In this document: in pieces, positions 42,101-49,978 of the stretch
Position numbering within the stretch: position 1 is the first letter of the stretch
Layout: each line of letters begins with the position of its first letter
Assembly: GCF_000024205.1 (NCBI RefSeq)
Contig: NC_013216.1
Location: forward strand, 1,302,001 to 1,366,000
DNA: 64,000 bases
DNA from: Desulfofarcimen acetoxidans DSM 771
GTDB taxonomy: Bacteria; Bacillota; Desulfotomaculia; Desulfotomaculales; Desulfofarciminaceae
Direction: 5' to 3'
Translations under genes and position numbers: made by a program
The notes under the pieces: generated by a model
Databases searched by the model: none
What the model was told of the DNA's origin: nothing
What the model saw: only the letters and a program-made list of their open reading frames with translations

Positions 42101-44552
42101 GGCGGCTTTTTCTATCTTTGCCTCTGCCGATTTTGGCAGGACGGATATGGCCCTGCGTGCTTCGGGACGGATTCGGCAGACACCGGGGACGGATTGCTTA
42201 AATATTGTTGATATCAATGCTATACGAGAAAAACTTGCCTCTTATTTGTCCTCAACAGTTATCTATACAAGGTTGAAGGATATTGGGTTTGCTTATGGAC
42301 CTGAGTTTCAGGGAATTTATGAAGCATGTGTTGGTTTGGATGAGGCATTGGCAGAGGTGCGTATGCCTTGTAGAAATGAAGAGGTAGACTCATCCTATTT
42401 CTTTCATCCAATTCTTCTGGACTCATGCTTTCAGGCATTGCTGCTGGCAGATATGGGGCCGGAGTCAGGTTGCAGGAATAAAGAGATTCAGATCCCTGTA
42501 AAAATTAAAAGCATGAGAGTGCTTCGACGCCCGCCTGAACGTCTCTTTGCCCATGCCCGTGTGGTAAGCCGTGATGAATCAAGCACAACCGGCGATTTGT
42601 GGATTTATGATGATGCAGGCTTTTTGGTAGCTGAAATTCGTGGCTTTTTGAAGCAAACCGCAGATATGGCCGTATTGCATATCGACCGGAAGACATTGGA
42701 CAGCTGGGTATATTCGGTTTGCTGGACTCATAAAAACAATATAAATCTCCATGGGGATTCTTCAGTTGGTTTTCGTAAAGCGCCTGTCAACAGTCTTTGG
42801 GTAATTTTTTCTGATAATTCGGGGCTTGGTGAAAAGCTGGCTTTTTCTATTACTGCAAGGGGCGGCGCTGCTGTTTTGGTTTTTCCCGGAGAAGCCTTGT
42901 CTGCATCCTCAGACGGCACTGCATTTAAGCTTTCTCCTCAGAAGGAAGAGGAGTATCTTAGCCTTTTCCAATCTCTTAAGAGCAGGGAGGGGCAGGTTTG
43001 CCACAGGATTATTCATCTTTGGAACCTGGATGCGGGCGGCGGTGAGAAGATAAGATACGCTGATTATGTGCAAAGCCGCACGTTGGGGTGCCTGTCGGTT
43101 CTTTATATAATGAAAGCCATGGAGGCGCTGAATATTACGGCAAAGCTTTGGATTACCACTCGAAACGCTTGGCCGGCCGGAGATGACAAAACCGGTTTGA
43201 ATATTTTTCAAGCTCCGGTTTGGGGGTTGGGGCGCATTATCGGACATCAGGAGATGCTAAGAAACTGGGGAGGAGCGATTGACCTTTCGCAAGATGCTTT
43301 GGGGAATTATGAGGCAGATTTGATTTTGAATGAAATTTTGAATCCGGACGGAGAAGATCAGATTGCCTGGCGTAATAAGGGGCGTTTTGTACTTCGGATG
43401 AAAAGAGCTTCACGGATTAATCCGTCGTTTCCGGCTTCGTTTCGTGCCGACGGTACATATTTGATTACGGGGGCATTCGGTGCACTGGGGAAGGAAGTGG
43501 TCAAAGAGATGGTCCGCTGTGGTGCCCGTCATCTTGTTTTAATGAGCCGGAGCAATATTCCGGACCGCTGCGAATGGGATTCGGCGGACCAAAACAGCAG
43601 TCTTGGGAAAAAAGTTGCTTTTATCCGGCAGTTGGAGAAAGCCGGTGCAAAAATTTACATAGCTGCGGTAGATGTAGGGGATATGGAACAACTTAACGAG
43701 TTTCTGACACGGTTCAGAGAAAATGAAGGGCTTCCGTTTAGGGGAGTGATGCATTGTGCCGGCATTGTACGGGATAAGCTTTTAAACCAAATGGATGAGG
43801 ATACATTTAATGCTGTGCTCGGGCCCAAGGTCTGGGGAGCCTGGCTGCTGCACGAAGCTATGCGCGGGGAGCCGTTGGAGTATTTTGTTCTTTTTTCATC
43901 GATATCATCCTTGATATCTTTCCCGGGACAGGGTAATTACGCTGCAGCCAATACATTTTTGGATGCCCTTGCATCTTATCGGAGAGGCCTTGGTTTGCCC
44001 GCCCTATGTATTCATTGGGGGCCTTGGACCTTGGGAATGGCCCGGGATTTGAACCTTATAGATCATTTTCAGTCTGAGGGCATCGCTTGTTTTTCCCGAG
44101 GGGAAGGGCTGTGCCTGTGGGAGCATCTTATTGCCCAAAGTGTTGACCAACTGGGAGTTTTTCAGGTTGACTGGAATCGGCTTTTTCAGGTATTGCCGTT
44201 TTGTCCTCCGATGTTTTCCGAACTGTTAGAGGATGTTTCCAAACAAAATATACTGGAGGGCAGCGGTGCTGAAATGCTGCAAAAGAAACTGAGTGCTGCA
44301 AATTCCGCAAAGGCAAAAGAGAAGGTTATAGGTGAGTACCTTTTCGATTTGATTGTGGAAAAAATGAATTTTGACCGTTCTTTATTGGATGAAGAAAAGT
44401 CCCTTCCTGCATTGGGGCTTGATTCATTAATGGCTGTAAACCTTAGGGTCAGAGTATTTCAGGATACAGGTGTGGCCTTAACTGCCGGAGAGCTGTTGAG
44501 TGATCGCCCCTTAAAGGAGATAGTTTCTTTGCTTACTGTAAGTATTCAATAA
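39138..44552 (+). CDS. Single-module type I polyketide synthase (KS-AT-DH-KR-ACP)
   Basis: An 1,804-aa modular enzyme that condenses acyl units on a tethered carrier. KS (about 10-435) has DSACSSSL with Cys183, EAHGTGT and KSNIGHTEAAAG. AT (about 530-850) has GHSVGE with Ser635 and VPFHSS, which resembles malonyl-specific enzymes. DH (about 900-1190) has HVVTGRTMYPG with His930 and LLDSCFQ with Asp1095. KR (about 1440-1620) has TGAFGALG and Tyr1601. ACP Ser1763 lies in LGLDSL. There is no ER, no thioesterase and no second module, so the product is a reduced or unsaturated chain, maybe made iteratively, and release is unexplained. First gene of an eight-gene same-strand locus. Confidence 0.95.
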   Translation: MKKNIKSIYEPIAIVGMGCRFPGGVNTPAGFWELLRNGVCAITETPSDRWSNDLFYSKDREKPGKINAIHGGFLDRIDLFDPYFFGISPHEAAWVDPQQRLLLEVTWEALEDGGQKPVELEGTDVGVFVGALALDYHTLQFSDMLQYDMSPYTSTGSMGTMLSNRISYIFNFRGPSLTLDSACSSSLVAVHYACESLRRGECSIAVAGGVTLMFTPQHSIAEAKGGFLSSSGLCKSFDAGADGYVRGEGVGIVVLKPLDRAIADNDQIQAVILGSAVNQDGRTKGITVPNSEAQEAVLRMAYQKAQVEPSRVRYIEAHGTGTPVGDPIEANTLGRFFSAYSDGAELIIGSCKSNIGHTEAAAGVAGLIKAVLCLKHNKIPPNLHFNRPNPKIDFEKYRMKVPTNVTAWPENAEDAVCGVNSFGYGGTNAHLVLSRMNSYCKANETKHKVLTRPFLLPISARSKDSLREYTKAYGQLSSGIYSSDELFDLCFSAGMRRDHHSYRMGIVFQHQAELVRQLEGYFRDGYSSSIVSGYASANPSPRLVWAFSGMGAPWWGMGRVLLEKEEVFQQAVTRCDRIFKEIAGWSILEELTRDEVSSRMNEAWVSQPANFALQIALAALWRSWGIKPDVIVGHSVGEIAAFYEAGCLELKDALRLVYHRSQLQRRLEGRGTMLAVGLCATEAEILCREFSRISIAVVNGPASVVLSGDREKLESIALSLEKKGIFAKMLNVNVPFHSSCMDEILDEFGECLKSIVPHSAVCPLYSTVTGGIIQGFEADAGYWQRNLREPVRFAPVIQSLIEEGFDTFLEIGPHPVLSVPISECLGTKNGTVLYSLHRRENDQQTMIRSLGVLYTRGFAIDWSKLYPGGKTTSLPTYPWQRESYWVEPDSGRRVRLGLKDHPLLGIRMPQAIPMWENEISLEKQPFLADHVVTGRTMYPGACFIEAAYGALHTLFCDKSCYILEEIEFKKGLTVTGQNILQFYLDREQAAFSIFASADFGRTDMALRASGRIRQTPGTDCLNIVDINAIREKLASYLSSTVIYTRLKDIGFAYGPEFQGIYEACVGLDEALAEVRMPCRNEEVDSSYFFHPILLDSCFQALLLADMGPESGCRNKEIQIPVKIKSMRVLRRPPERLFAHARVVSRDESSTTGDLWIYDDAGFLVAEIRGFLKQTADMAVLHIDRKTLDSWVYSVCWTHKNNINLHGDSSVGFRKAPVNSLWVIFSDNSGLGEKLAFSITARGGAAVLVFPGEALSASSDGTAFKLSPQKEEEYLSLFQSLKSREGQVCHRIIHLWNLDAGGGEKIRYADYVQSRTLGCLSVLYIMKAMEALNITAKLWITTRNAWPAGDDKTGLNIFQAPVWGLGRIIGHQEMLRNWGGAIDLSQDALGNYEADLILNEILNPDGEDQIAWRNKGRFVLRMKRASRINPSFPASFRADGTYLITGAFGALGKEVVKEMVRCGARHLVLMSRSNIPDRCEWDSADQNSSLGKKVAFIRQLEKAGAKIYIAAVDVGDMEQLNEFLTRFRENEGLPFRGVMHCAGIVRDKLLNQMDEDTFNAVLGPKVWGAWLLHEAMRGEPLEYFVLFSSISSLISFPGQGNYAAANTFLDALASYRRGLGLPALCIHWGPWTLGMARDLNLIDHFQSEGIACFSRGEGLCLWEHLIAQSVDQLGVFQVDWNRLFQVLPFCPPMFSELLEDVSKQNILEGSGAEMLQKKLSAANSAKAKEKVIGEYLFDLIVEKMNFDRSLLDEEKSLPALGLDSLMAVNLRVRVFQDTGVALTAGELLSDRPLKEIVSLLTVSIQ

Positions 44553-44715
44553 TAATTTTTGATATTAAATATTTCAATTATAAACTAATTTTTTTTGTGA
44601 TGCATAAATCATGAAGTTTTAACAAATTTCAACAAGATAAAAGCAATTTGTTGGGCTTATATCATCAGGAAAAGGTTGGATTAAAAAGATTCAATAGTAT
44701 AGGAGGAAGGATACG

Positions 44716-45330
44716 ATGGCTACTATGTTCAGCCAGGAAAAGCTTTCGGAGGTTTTTTTGTATCGTGTCGGGGAGCTTGATCTGAGCCGGGATGATGTCC
44801 AGATGGGAACCATTAAAACTGGTGATGGAAAGGGAGAGTGTTATATCACGGCGGATCCGAATTATACCTCGGCAGTCAAATCCCGTACCTTAATAGCAAA
44901 AGATCAGGAGACATATATCCGTTACATGGGGATTCCGAAGGGGAATTTAAATGCTAACGAGATTCGCGCCCGGCTGTCTATGCCGAATGACTGGAATCAG
45001 GAAAGGAACGGGGTGTCAGAACAAGGCCTGACAGCAAACGAATATTGCAATGTTCGTAAAGCTATGAGGCTTATTGCGGCAGGGGATGGAGATTCGGTTA
45101 AAAGCTATAATGGTATAATTAACAGCCTTTATTTTCCAATGGAGATGGATGCTTTTGTTGAGGAAAATATTGTTATATCAAAAGATAAACCGCTTATATT
45201 AAAAAGCTTGGACTGCAGACCGATGGTTGTGGTGTTTGAATCGGTTACTTTGGAGGCCGGAGGTCAGATTATATGTCAGGGGGGTACGGTGATATCGCTT
45301 TGGACGGTAAATTTTACAAAAGAAAGTTAG
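44716..45330 (+). CDS. Paralogous N-terminal-domain protein of the PKS locus, no Gly-rich tail
   Basis: A 204-aa soluble protein of unrecognised family. It shares with the next two gene products a domain ending in Y.xIINSLYFPMEM, ISKDKPLILKS and FESVTLEAGGQII. The glycine-rich extension that follows this domain in its two paralogues is absent; the protein stops about 20 residues after the shared part. No signal peptide is seen. AGGAGG precedes the ATG. The tail-free copy may be a cap or adaptor of an assembly formed by its paralogues, which is inference. Confidence 0.75.
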   Translation: MATMFSQEKLSEVFLYRVGELDLSRDDVQMGTIKTGDGKGECYITADPNYTSAVKSRTLIAKDQETYIRYMGIPKGNLNANEIRARLSMPNDWNQERNGVSEQGLTANEYCNVRKAMRLIAAGDGDSVKSYNGIINSLYFPMEMDAFVEENIVISKDKPLILKSLDCRPMVVVFESVTLEAGGQIICQGGTVISLWTVNFTKES

Positions 45331-45386
45331 TTTAGAAAACCACCATCAAAACGAAATAAGGAGATAAAATTGAGGAGGTTATTTTC

Positions 45387-46619
45387 ATGGAAAAATCGCA
45401 GGATAATATTTTGAAAGTACTGGGGCTTAATGAAACACATGCCAATACCGGTGATTTTGTCACCGGGGAGTCAGGAAAGCCTGTTCCCAAAGATCCGGAA
45501 TCCAATAATGCAGCATACCGGATTCACCTGGTCACTATTAAAGATGTTGACAGTTATAAATGGCTTATGGGTATAAATGATGAGCATTATGAGAGCGGCA
45601 GGATGGAAGATCCCCATGCCTATCCTGTTCCGTGGCCCGCCCGTAAAAACTCAATCTTTCTGGGAGAACTAGGGACAAAAGACAAACAGGATCTGCAGCA
45701 AGCTTTTAAAAATTATGTATACGGCAATTCACAAAAGACGCAGAGTTATCGTGATTTAATAAACCGGGCATATTTTCCGATGGAAATGTCGGTGGCAGTA
45801 GGAGGTAGTATTACTGTTACAAAAGTCAAACCGCTAATAATCAATGAAAATGTTCCTGTTTTTTTGAGTTATGACCAAATAACTTTTGAGCCGGGAGGCT
45901 ATATTGCAAATTATTCAAATACAACAATTAAGGCTGAAAATACTGTGGTTCAGGGCAGTGGCCCGGATGCCTGGGGCGGTGTAGTCAATGTGGGCGGTGC
46001 AGGTGGCAGCGGAGGTAAGGGCGGTGACGGTGGAAACGGTGATCCGGGTTCTAAAGGTCAGGAGGGTGAGAGCAACAAGGGTGGCTGCTCCAGGAAAGCC
46101 GGTCAGGGTGGTACGGGCATAACCGGAGGCAATGGTGTCAAAGGTGGGGATGGCAATGATGGTGGTCCTTCCAAGGAAACTCACTTTGAAGTGACGAGTA
46201 AGCTGGTAGGAATTTACTATGTGGCTAGTATTGGGGGCCCGGGTGGCAATGGCGGAAAAGGAGGCAATGGCGGAGATGGCGGTGAAGGAGGCTCCGGCGG
46301 AGACGGATGCGGAGGCCCCGGTCCCCAGGGTCAAGGGGGAAAAGGCGGCGATGGCGGCGATGGTGGAAGCGGTGGCAATGGTGGTAATGGCGGTGATATA
46401 TATGTGACATATACCGAAAAGGCTCCGGATGCGGATATTCGTATCGGGATTGCCCCCGATGAGTATAAAGATTACGGCAAGGGCGGAAGCGCGGGAGATG
46501 GCGGAAATGCCGGCAATGGCGGGCCCGGAAACCCGAAGGGCGGGGGGGGACAACCCGGTAATTCAGGCAACGCAGGTAAGGGAGGAGCATCAGGCAAGAT
46601 TTATATCAATGGGCAGTAG
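45387..46619 (+). CDS. Glycine-rich repeat protein with paralogous N-terminal domain (copy A)
   Basis: A 410-aa protein. Residues about 1-185 form the shared domain (LINRAYFPMEM, TKVKPLIINEN, ITFEPGGYI). The remainder is a GGxGGxGGxG-type low-complexity region in three blocks, broken by two beta-strand-like inserts (THFEVTSKLVGIYYVASI near 263 and DIYVTYTEKAPDADIRI near 335). Glycine is nearly every second or third residue, with Asn, Asp, Lys and Ser between, as in polyglycine-II helix bundles. There is no proline-hydroxylation-type collagen triplet. No signal peptide. GGAGG ribosome site present. Confidence 0.8.
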   Translation: MEKSQDNILKVLGLNETHANTGDFVTGESGKPVPKDPESNNAAYRIHLVTIKDVDSYKWLMGINDEHYESGRMEDPHAYPVPWPARKNSIFLGELGTKDKQDLQQAFKNYVYGNSQKTQSYRDLINRAYFPMEMSVAVGGSITVTKVKPLIINENVPVFLSYDQITFEPGGYIANYSNTTIKAENTVVQGSGPDAWGGVVNVGGAGGSGGKGGDGGNGDPGSKGQEGESNKGGCSRKAGQGGTGITGGNGVKGGDGNDGGPSKETHFEVTSKLVGIYYVASIGGPGGNGGKGGNGGDGGEGGSGGDGCGGPGPQGQGGKGGDGGDGGSGGNGGNGGDIYVTYTEKAPDADIRIGIAPDEYKDYGKGGSAGDGGNAGNGGPGNPKGGGGQPGNSGNAGKGGASGKIYINGQ

Positions 46620-46659
46620 TAGCCGTGGCTATCTTGCTAACTAACGAGGAGGTATAAAC

Positions 46660-47841
46660 ATGAGAAAACTTACAGCCGCACAGGAAAATACGCTGATGCT
46701 GGCATTAACGGAGATGGGGCTTAAGGCTTCGGATTTTCAAGAAGCATTGGATACCGGAAAAACAGATGGTTCTACATACTTATCCGTGGATCCCGAATAT
46801 CCGTCAGCATTGAAACCAACATACGTAACTGTTGCTTCTGCCGCACAGCTGAAAAAGTTAGGTGGAATTGCCGACGAGGTTTATGAAAACGGCGCAGAGG
46901 AGCACCTTGCCCTTCCTGTTCCCTGGCCTGCCAAAAATGCAAATCTTGAGGTTTCATCGATAGAGGGGCCAAACAGATGGAATCTATGCCGGGCCTATGA
47001 GGTATATTTGTATGGAAATTCTAAACGCGTTCCAAGTTATTTAGATATCATTGATAAATTTTATTTTCCCTTTGAGTTGCCGGTATTTCTTATATCCGAT
47101 GTGGTTGTCCGAAAAGACCATCCGCTTATAATAAAAAGCCCCGAACACAGGCCGGTTGCATTAGGGTTTAAAAATGTGACAATGGAGGCTGGTTCTGAAA
47201 TTATCTGTTGTTCGGATGCTGGCATCAGAATATGGAATCTTGTGACGGAAGGCAATAGTCCGTCTTATATAAGAAGTATTGGTCAGGATGGAGCTGTAGG
47301 TACTAATGGGGCTCCCGGTGCAGCAGGTCAGTCCGGCGGCGCTCCCGGAGTTCCAGGTCAAGCGGGAGCTCCCGGCGGAGTGGGCGGCAATGGAAACCGT
47401 GGGGATCATGCTTACTGGGTTACCCTTCGTATTGATACCGTAACAGGAGATCTTCAGCTTTCTAACCGGGGAGGCAATGGTGGTGATGGAGGTATCGGCG
47501 GCAGCGGTGGTTATGGCGGAAATGGCGGCCGCGGAAATCTACCGGTCTCGGAAGGAGCAGGCGGAGATGGCGGAGACGGCGGTAATGGCGGGGATGGAGG
47601 CAATGGCGGCGACGGAACCTTCATTTATTTGGAATACAATACTCTCACGCCGGGAAGCACGGTTACGAAGGATGGAGAGGGCTGCAGTCCGAGTATACCG
47701 GGGAATGGTGGAAATGGCGGAATAGGCGGAATGGGTGGAACAGGACGCCCGATGGGACGCCCTGGATGTTCGGGGCATTCCGGAGCAATAGGTGAAGCCG
47801 GCCGGGCGGGCGGAGTTGTTATCAATGGAATACCCGTATAA
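46660..47841 (+). CDS. Glycine-rich repeat protein with paralogous N-terminal domain (copy B)
   Basis: A 393-aa paralogue of the preceding gene product. The shared N-terminal domain (about 1-195) has IIDKFYFPFEL, VRKDHPLIIKS and FKNVTMEAGSEII. The tail again has glycine-rich blocks broken by two beta-like inserts (AYWVTLRIDTVTGDLQL and TFIYLEYNTLTPGSTV) in the same order as copy A. Early blocks carry GAPGAAGQSGGAPGVPG, closer to collagen-like triplets. A good GAGGAGG site precedes the ATG. Localisation is unknown; no signal peptide. Confidence 0.8.
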   Translation: MRKLTAAQENTLMLALTEMGLKASDFQEALDTGKTDGSTYLSVDPEYPSALKPTYVTVASAAQLKKLGGIADEVYENGAEEHLALPVPWPAKNANLEVSSIEGPNRWNLCRAYEVYLYGNSKRVPSYLDIIDKFYFPFELPVFLISDVVVRKDHPLIIKSPEHRPVALGFKNVTMEAGSEIICCSDAGIRIWNLVTEGNSPSYIRSIGQDGAVGTNGAPGAAGQSGGAPGVPGQAGAPGGVGGNGNRGDHAYWVTLRIDTVTGDLQLSNRGGNGGDGGIGGSGGYGGNGGRGNLPVSEGAGGDGGDGGNGGDGGNGGDGTFIYLEYNTLTPGSTVTKDGEGCSPSIPGNGGNGGIGGMGGTGRPMGRPGCSGHSGAIGEAGRAGGVVINGIPV

Positions 47842-47932
47842 TGCTTGCGTAGTCTCTATTTAATGATATTGTGCTTCGGGAAAACGGATGGAAAGGGATG
47901 TTTTCCCGGAGCAGAGCTTCGGAGGGATGAAA

Positions 47933-48631
47933 ATGGATGACTTTGTAGATATTCTAATTGACGGCGGGGCAAATGGTGCCAACGGAGTGGGGGGCCAGCC
48001 AGGATATGATCAGGAACCTGCGGGTGACGGGAAACCCGGAAGCTATGATAAAAAAAAGCATCAATGTATTCCTCCTACCGGAGGAGATGACGGAAAACCC
48101 GGTGAAAACGGTGAAAACGGACAACCTGGGGTAAGTGGAGGCAGTTCCTGCGACTTCATTTTCTATGCCATGCAAATTAACAGCGCCCAAAAGGTGGTCA
48201 TACACAGCCAGGCCGGTAATGGCGGTAACGGCGGCGATGGTGGAAAAGGCGGGAAGGGTGGCAATGGAGGAAATGCAGGTAAAAGTGACACAAAGTGCCA
48301 GGAAACCTTTGTGACCGGCGGAAAAGGCGGAAACGGAGGGCATGGCGGCAGCGGAGGCGCCGGTGGCGCGGGAGGAAACAGCGGCAATATGTCTGTTTTT
48401 TATACTGATTATAGCGGAGAAGGGCTTCCGGTTCAATGCCTTTGCGTTGCAGGTGCGGGAGGGAAGGGAGGCCAGGGTGCTTCGGGGGGCAATGGGGGTA
48501 CCGGTGGATTTAACAGTGACGGGACATTTGCTCAAAACGGGATTTCGGGTTTAAGTGGCGATGCGGGTGCCGGCGGAAAAGCAGGGAGCAGTGCCGAAGC
48601 AATAGTGAAACAGGTTCCTGCTCCGGTTTAG
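47933..48631 (+). CDS. Glycine-rich repeat protein without the N-terminal domain
   Basis: About 232 aa. It starts MDDFVDILIDGGANGANG and is glycine-rich almost throughout, again with two beta-like inserts (CDFIFYAMQINSAQKVVIHS and NMSVFYTDYSGEGLPVQCLC). ATG 47933 is preferred, as GGAGGG lies six bases upstream; the frame extends to an ATG at 47888 with no ribosome site. It has several cysteines (three near the start of inserts and two in QCLC), unlike the two paralogues. It has the same Gly-block/insert plan but lacks the shared N-terminal domain. Confidence 0.78.
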   Translation: MDDFVDILIDGGANGANGVGGQPGYDQEPAGDGKPGSYDKKKHQCIPPTGGDDGKPGENGENGQPGVSGGSSCDFIFYAMQINSAQKVVIHSQAGNGGNGGDGGKGGKGGNGGNAGKSDTKCQETFVTGGKGGNGGHGGSGGAGGAGGNSGNMSVFYTDYSGEGLPVQCLCVAGAGGKGGQGASGGNGGTGGFNSDGTFAQNGISGLSGDAGAGGKAGSSAEAIVKQVPAPV

Positions 48632-48648
48632 CAAAGGATATGAAGATC

Positions 48649-48723
48649 CAACTCTAAAAGCGTTTTTTCGAAAAATAAATTGCTTTTATCAAAATTTTGT
48701 TGGAAAATCGCTTTTTAGAGTTG
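48649..48723 (+). repeat. Long-loop inverted repeat between Gly-rich and radical SAM genes
   Basis: CAACTCTAAAAGCG at 48649-48662 pairs with CGCTTTTTAGAGTTG at 48709-48723 (one bulged T) around about 46 bases, followed by ATTTTC. It may be a processing or attenuation site inside the locus; it lacks a proper terminator T run. Confidence 0.5.
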
Positions 48724-48797
48724 ATTTTCTATATTAAGTTTTTCATATTATCAATATTAATGGCGGTGTATGTAAAAACAAATTTCGGGAGGGGCCC

Positions 48798-49925
48798 ATG
48801 AACCTAAATCAATGGCAACAAACGCTCCAGGCACGGTTCAAAGGTATCTATTCTATTCCCCAGCTTCTTGAGGAGATTGAAGCGTCACATAAAAAACTGC
48901 TGCGTGGATTTGACAGGAAGGCAAATTATATTCTTTGCATTATTGAATATGTATTCCAGGAAAAGACGTTAGCAGAAATTAAAAAAAGGCAGGAGGGCAT
49001 TGCCCGTCTTCGTACGGACGGTCACGGTATGCTGGCTTGGTGGGGCGGGGAATTGCCTAAGGGCTGTCAGATATGTCTTCACGGCAAACGCGGATTTCAA
49101 CCCATTCGCTCTGTAACAAAATGCAATCTGCGGTGCAAGTTTTGCTATTACAGCAGTGAGCACGATGAGTATGAGGAGCTTCTTCCCGGACATTTTCAGG
49201 TAAACTCCATGTACAGGCAAACAGACGACGTCAAGGTTATGATAGACAAGCAGGGCGCGGAGCTCGGGGGAGTTGCCTGGGTTTATTTTGAGCCCTTTAC
49301 GGATATAGAGAAGCATTATGAGTTGATCCAATATATCCATAAACGGGGATTGTACCAGTGGATGTATACTAACGGAACGTTATGCAGCGAAACATCATTA
49401 AAAAAACTTGCTGAATGCGGGCTTGACGAACTCAGGTTTAATCTGGCAGCTACGCATTGCAGCAGGCCGGTACTGGAAAACATGCGTATTGCTGCAAAGT
49501 ACGTACCGGCTGTCGGGATTGAATCTCCAATGTATCGTGAGTATTATGAAGCATTGCTGCAAAACAAAACGGAGATACTGGAAAGCGGCATCAAATTTAT
49601 AAATTGTGCAGAGCTTCATCTCCACTCGGATAATGTACAAGACTTTTCTGACGATGGGCTATATGTCTACAAGTATGGATATGTTTCTCCCGTTACAAGC
49701 CGGCATTATACCTATGATCTGATGGAACTGGCGGAAAAGGAGGGGTGGAGAGGTATTACCATCCATGATTGTTCCAACCAGACCAAGGTTTACCGGGGCA
49801 TTTTAAAAAGAGCCAATTTCGGTGTGGTGGATTACAAGTCCCAAAACGGACTGCCCCCGGGATGGCAGCGGCGGATTGTAGAAAAATATCCTGAGGTTTT
49901 CGAACCGTTTTTGGATGTGCGATAA
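48798..49925 (+). CDS. Radical SAM enzyme (COG2108-like)
   Basis: A 375-aa radical SAM protein. The 4Fe-4S motif CNLRCKFC has Cys109, Cys113 and Cys116. It is preceded by LPKGCQICLHGKRG, an extra Cys pair typical of the COG2108 group related to pyruvate-formate-lyase activators. The strands GVAWVYFEPFTD and YTNGTL, and LDELRFNLAATH, complete a partial TIM barrel. The reaction is unknown; a post-translational change of the neighbouring glycine-rich proteins, or a step on the polyketide, are both possible. Ribosome site GGGAGGGG. It sits in the middle of the locus. Confidence 0.88.
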   Translation: MNLNQWQQTLQARFKGIYSIPQLLEEIEASHKKLLRGFDRKANYILCIIEYVFQEKTLAEIKKRQEGIARLRTDGHGMLAWWGGELPKGCQICLHGKRGFQPIRSVTKCNLRCKFCYYSSEHDEYEELLPGHFQVNSMYRQTDDVKVMIDKQGAELGGVAWVYFEPFTDIEKHYELIQYIHKRGLYQWMYTNGTLCSETSLKKLAECGLDELRFNLAATHCSRPVLENMRIAAKYVPAVGIESPMYREYYEALLQNKTEILESGIKFINCAELHLHSDNVQDFSDDGLYVYKYGYVSPVTSRHYTYDLMELAEKEGWRGITIHDCSNQTKVYRGILKRANFGVVDYKSQNGLPPGWQRRIVEKYPEVFEPFLDVR

Positions 49926-49978
49926 AAATACATTACTCTAAAAAATCTAATAAGTATGGATATGCAGGAGAGTGGAAT

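Noticed and set aside
45915-46553. Long antisense open frame over the glycine-rich gene
   Set aside because: It is a mirror of GGN-type codons giving low-complexity Ala/Ile/Ser text. No ribosome site and no recognisable domain. The same applies to antisense frames at 47954-48535 and 46225-46590.
45950-48600. CRISPR array or tandem DNA repeat in the glycine-rich genes
   Set aside because: The DNA repetition follows GGN glycine codons in frame with variable residues, not fixed repeats with spacers. It is explained by protein sequence.
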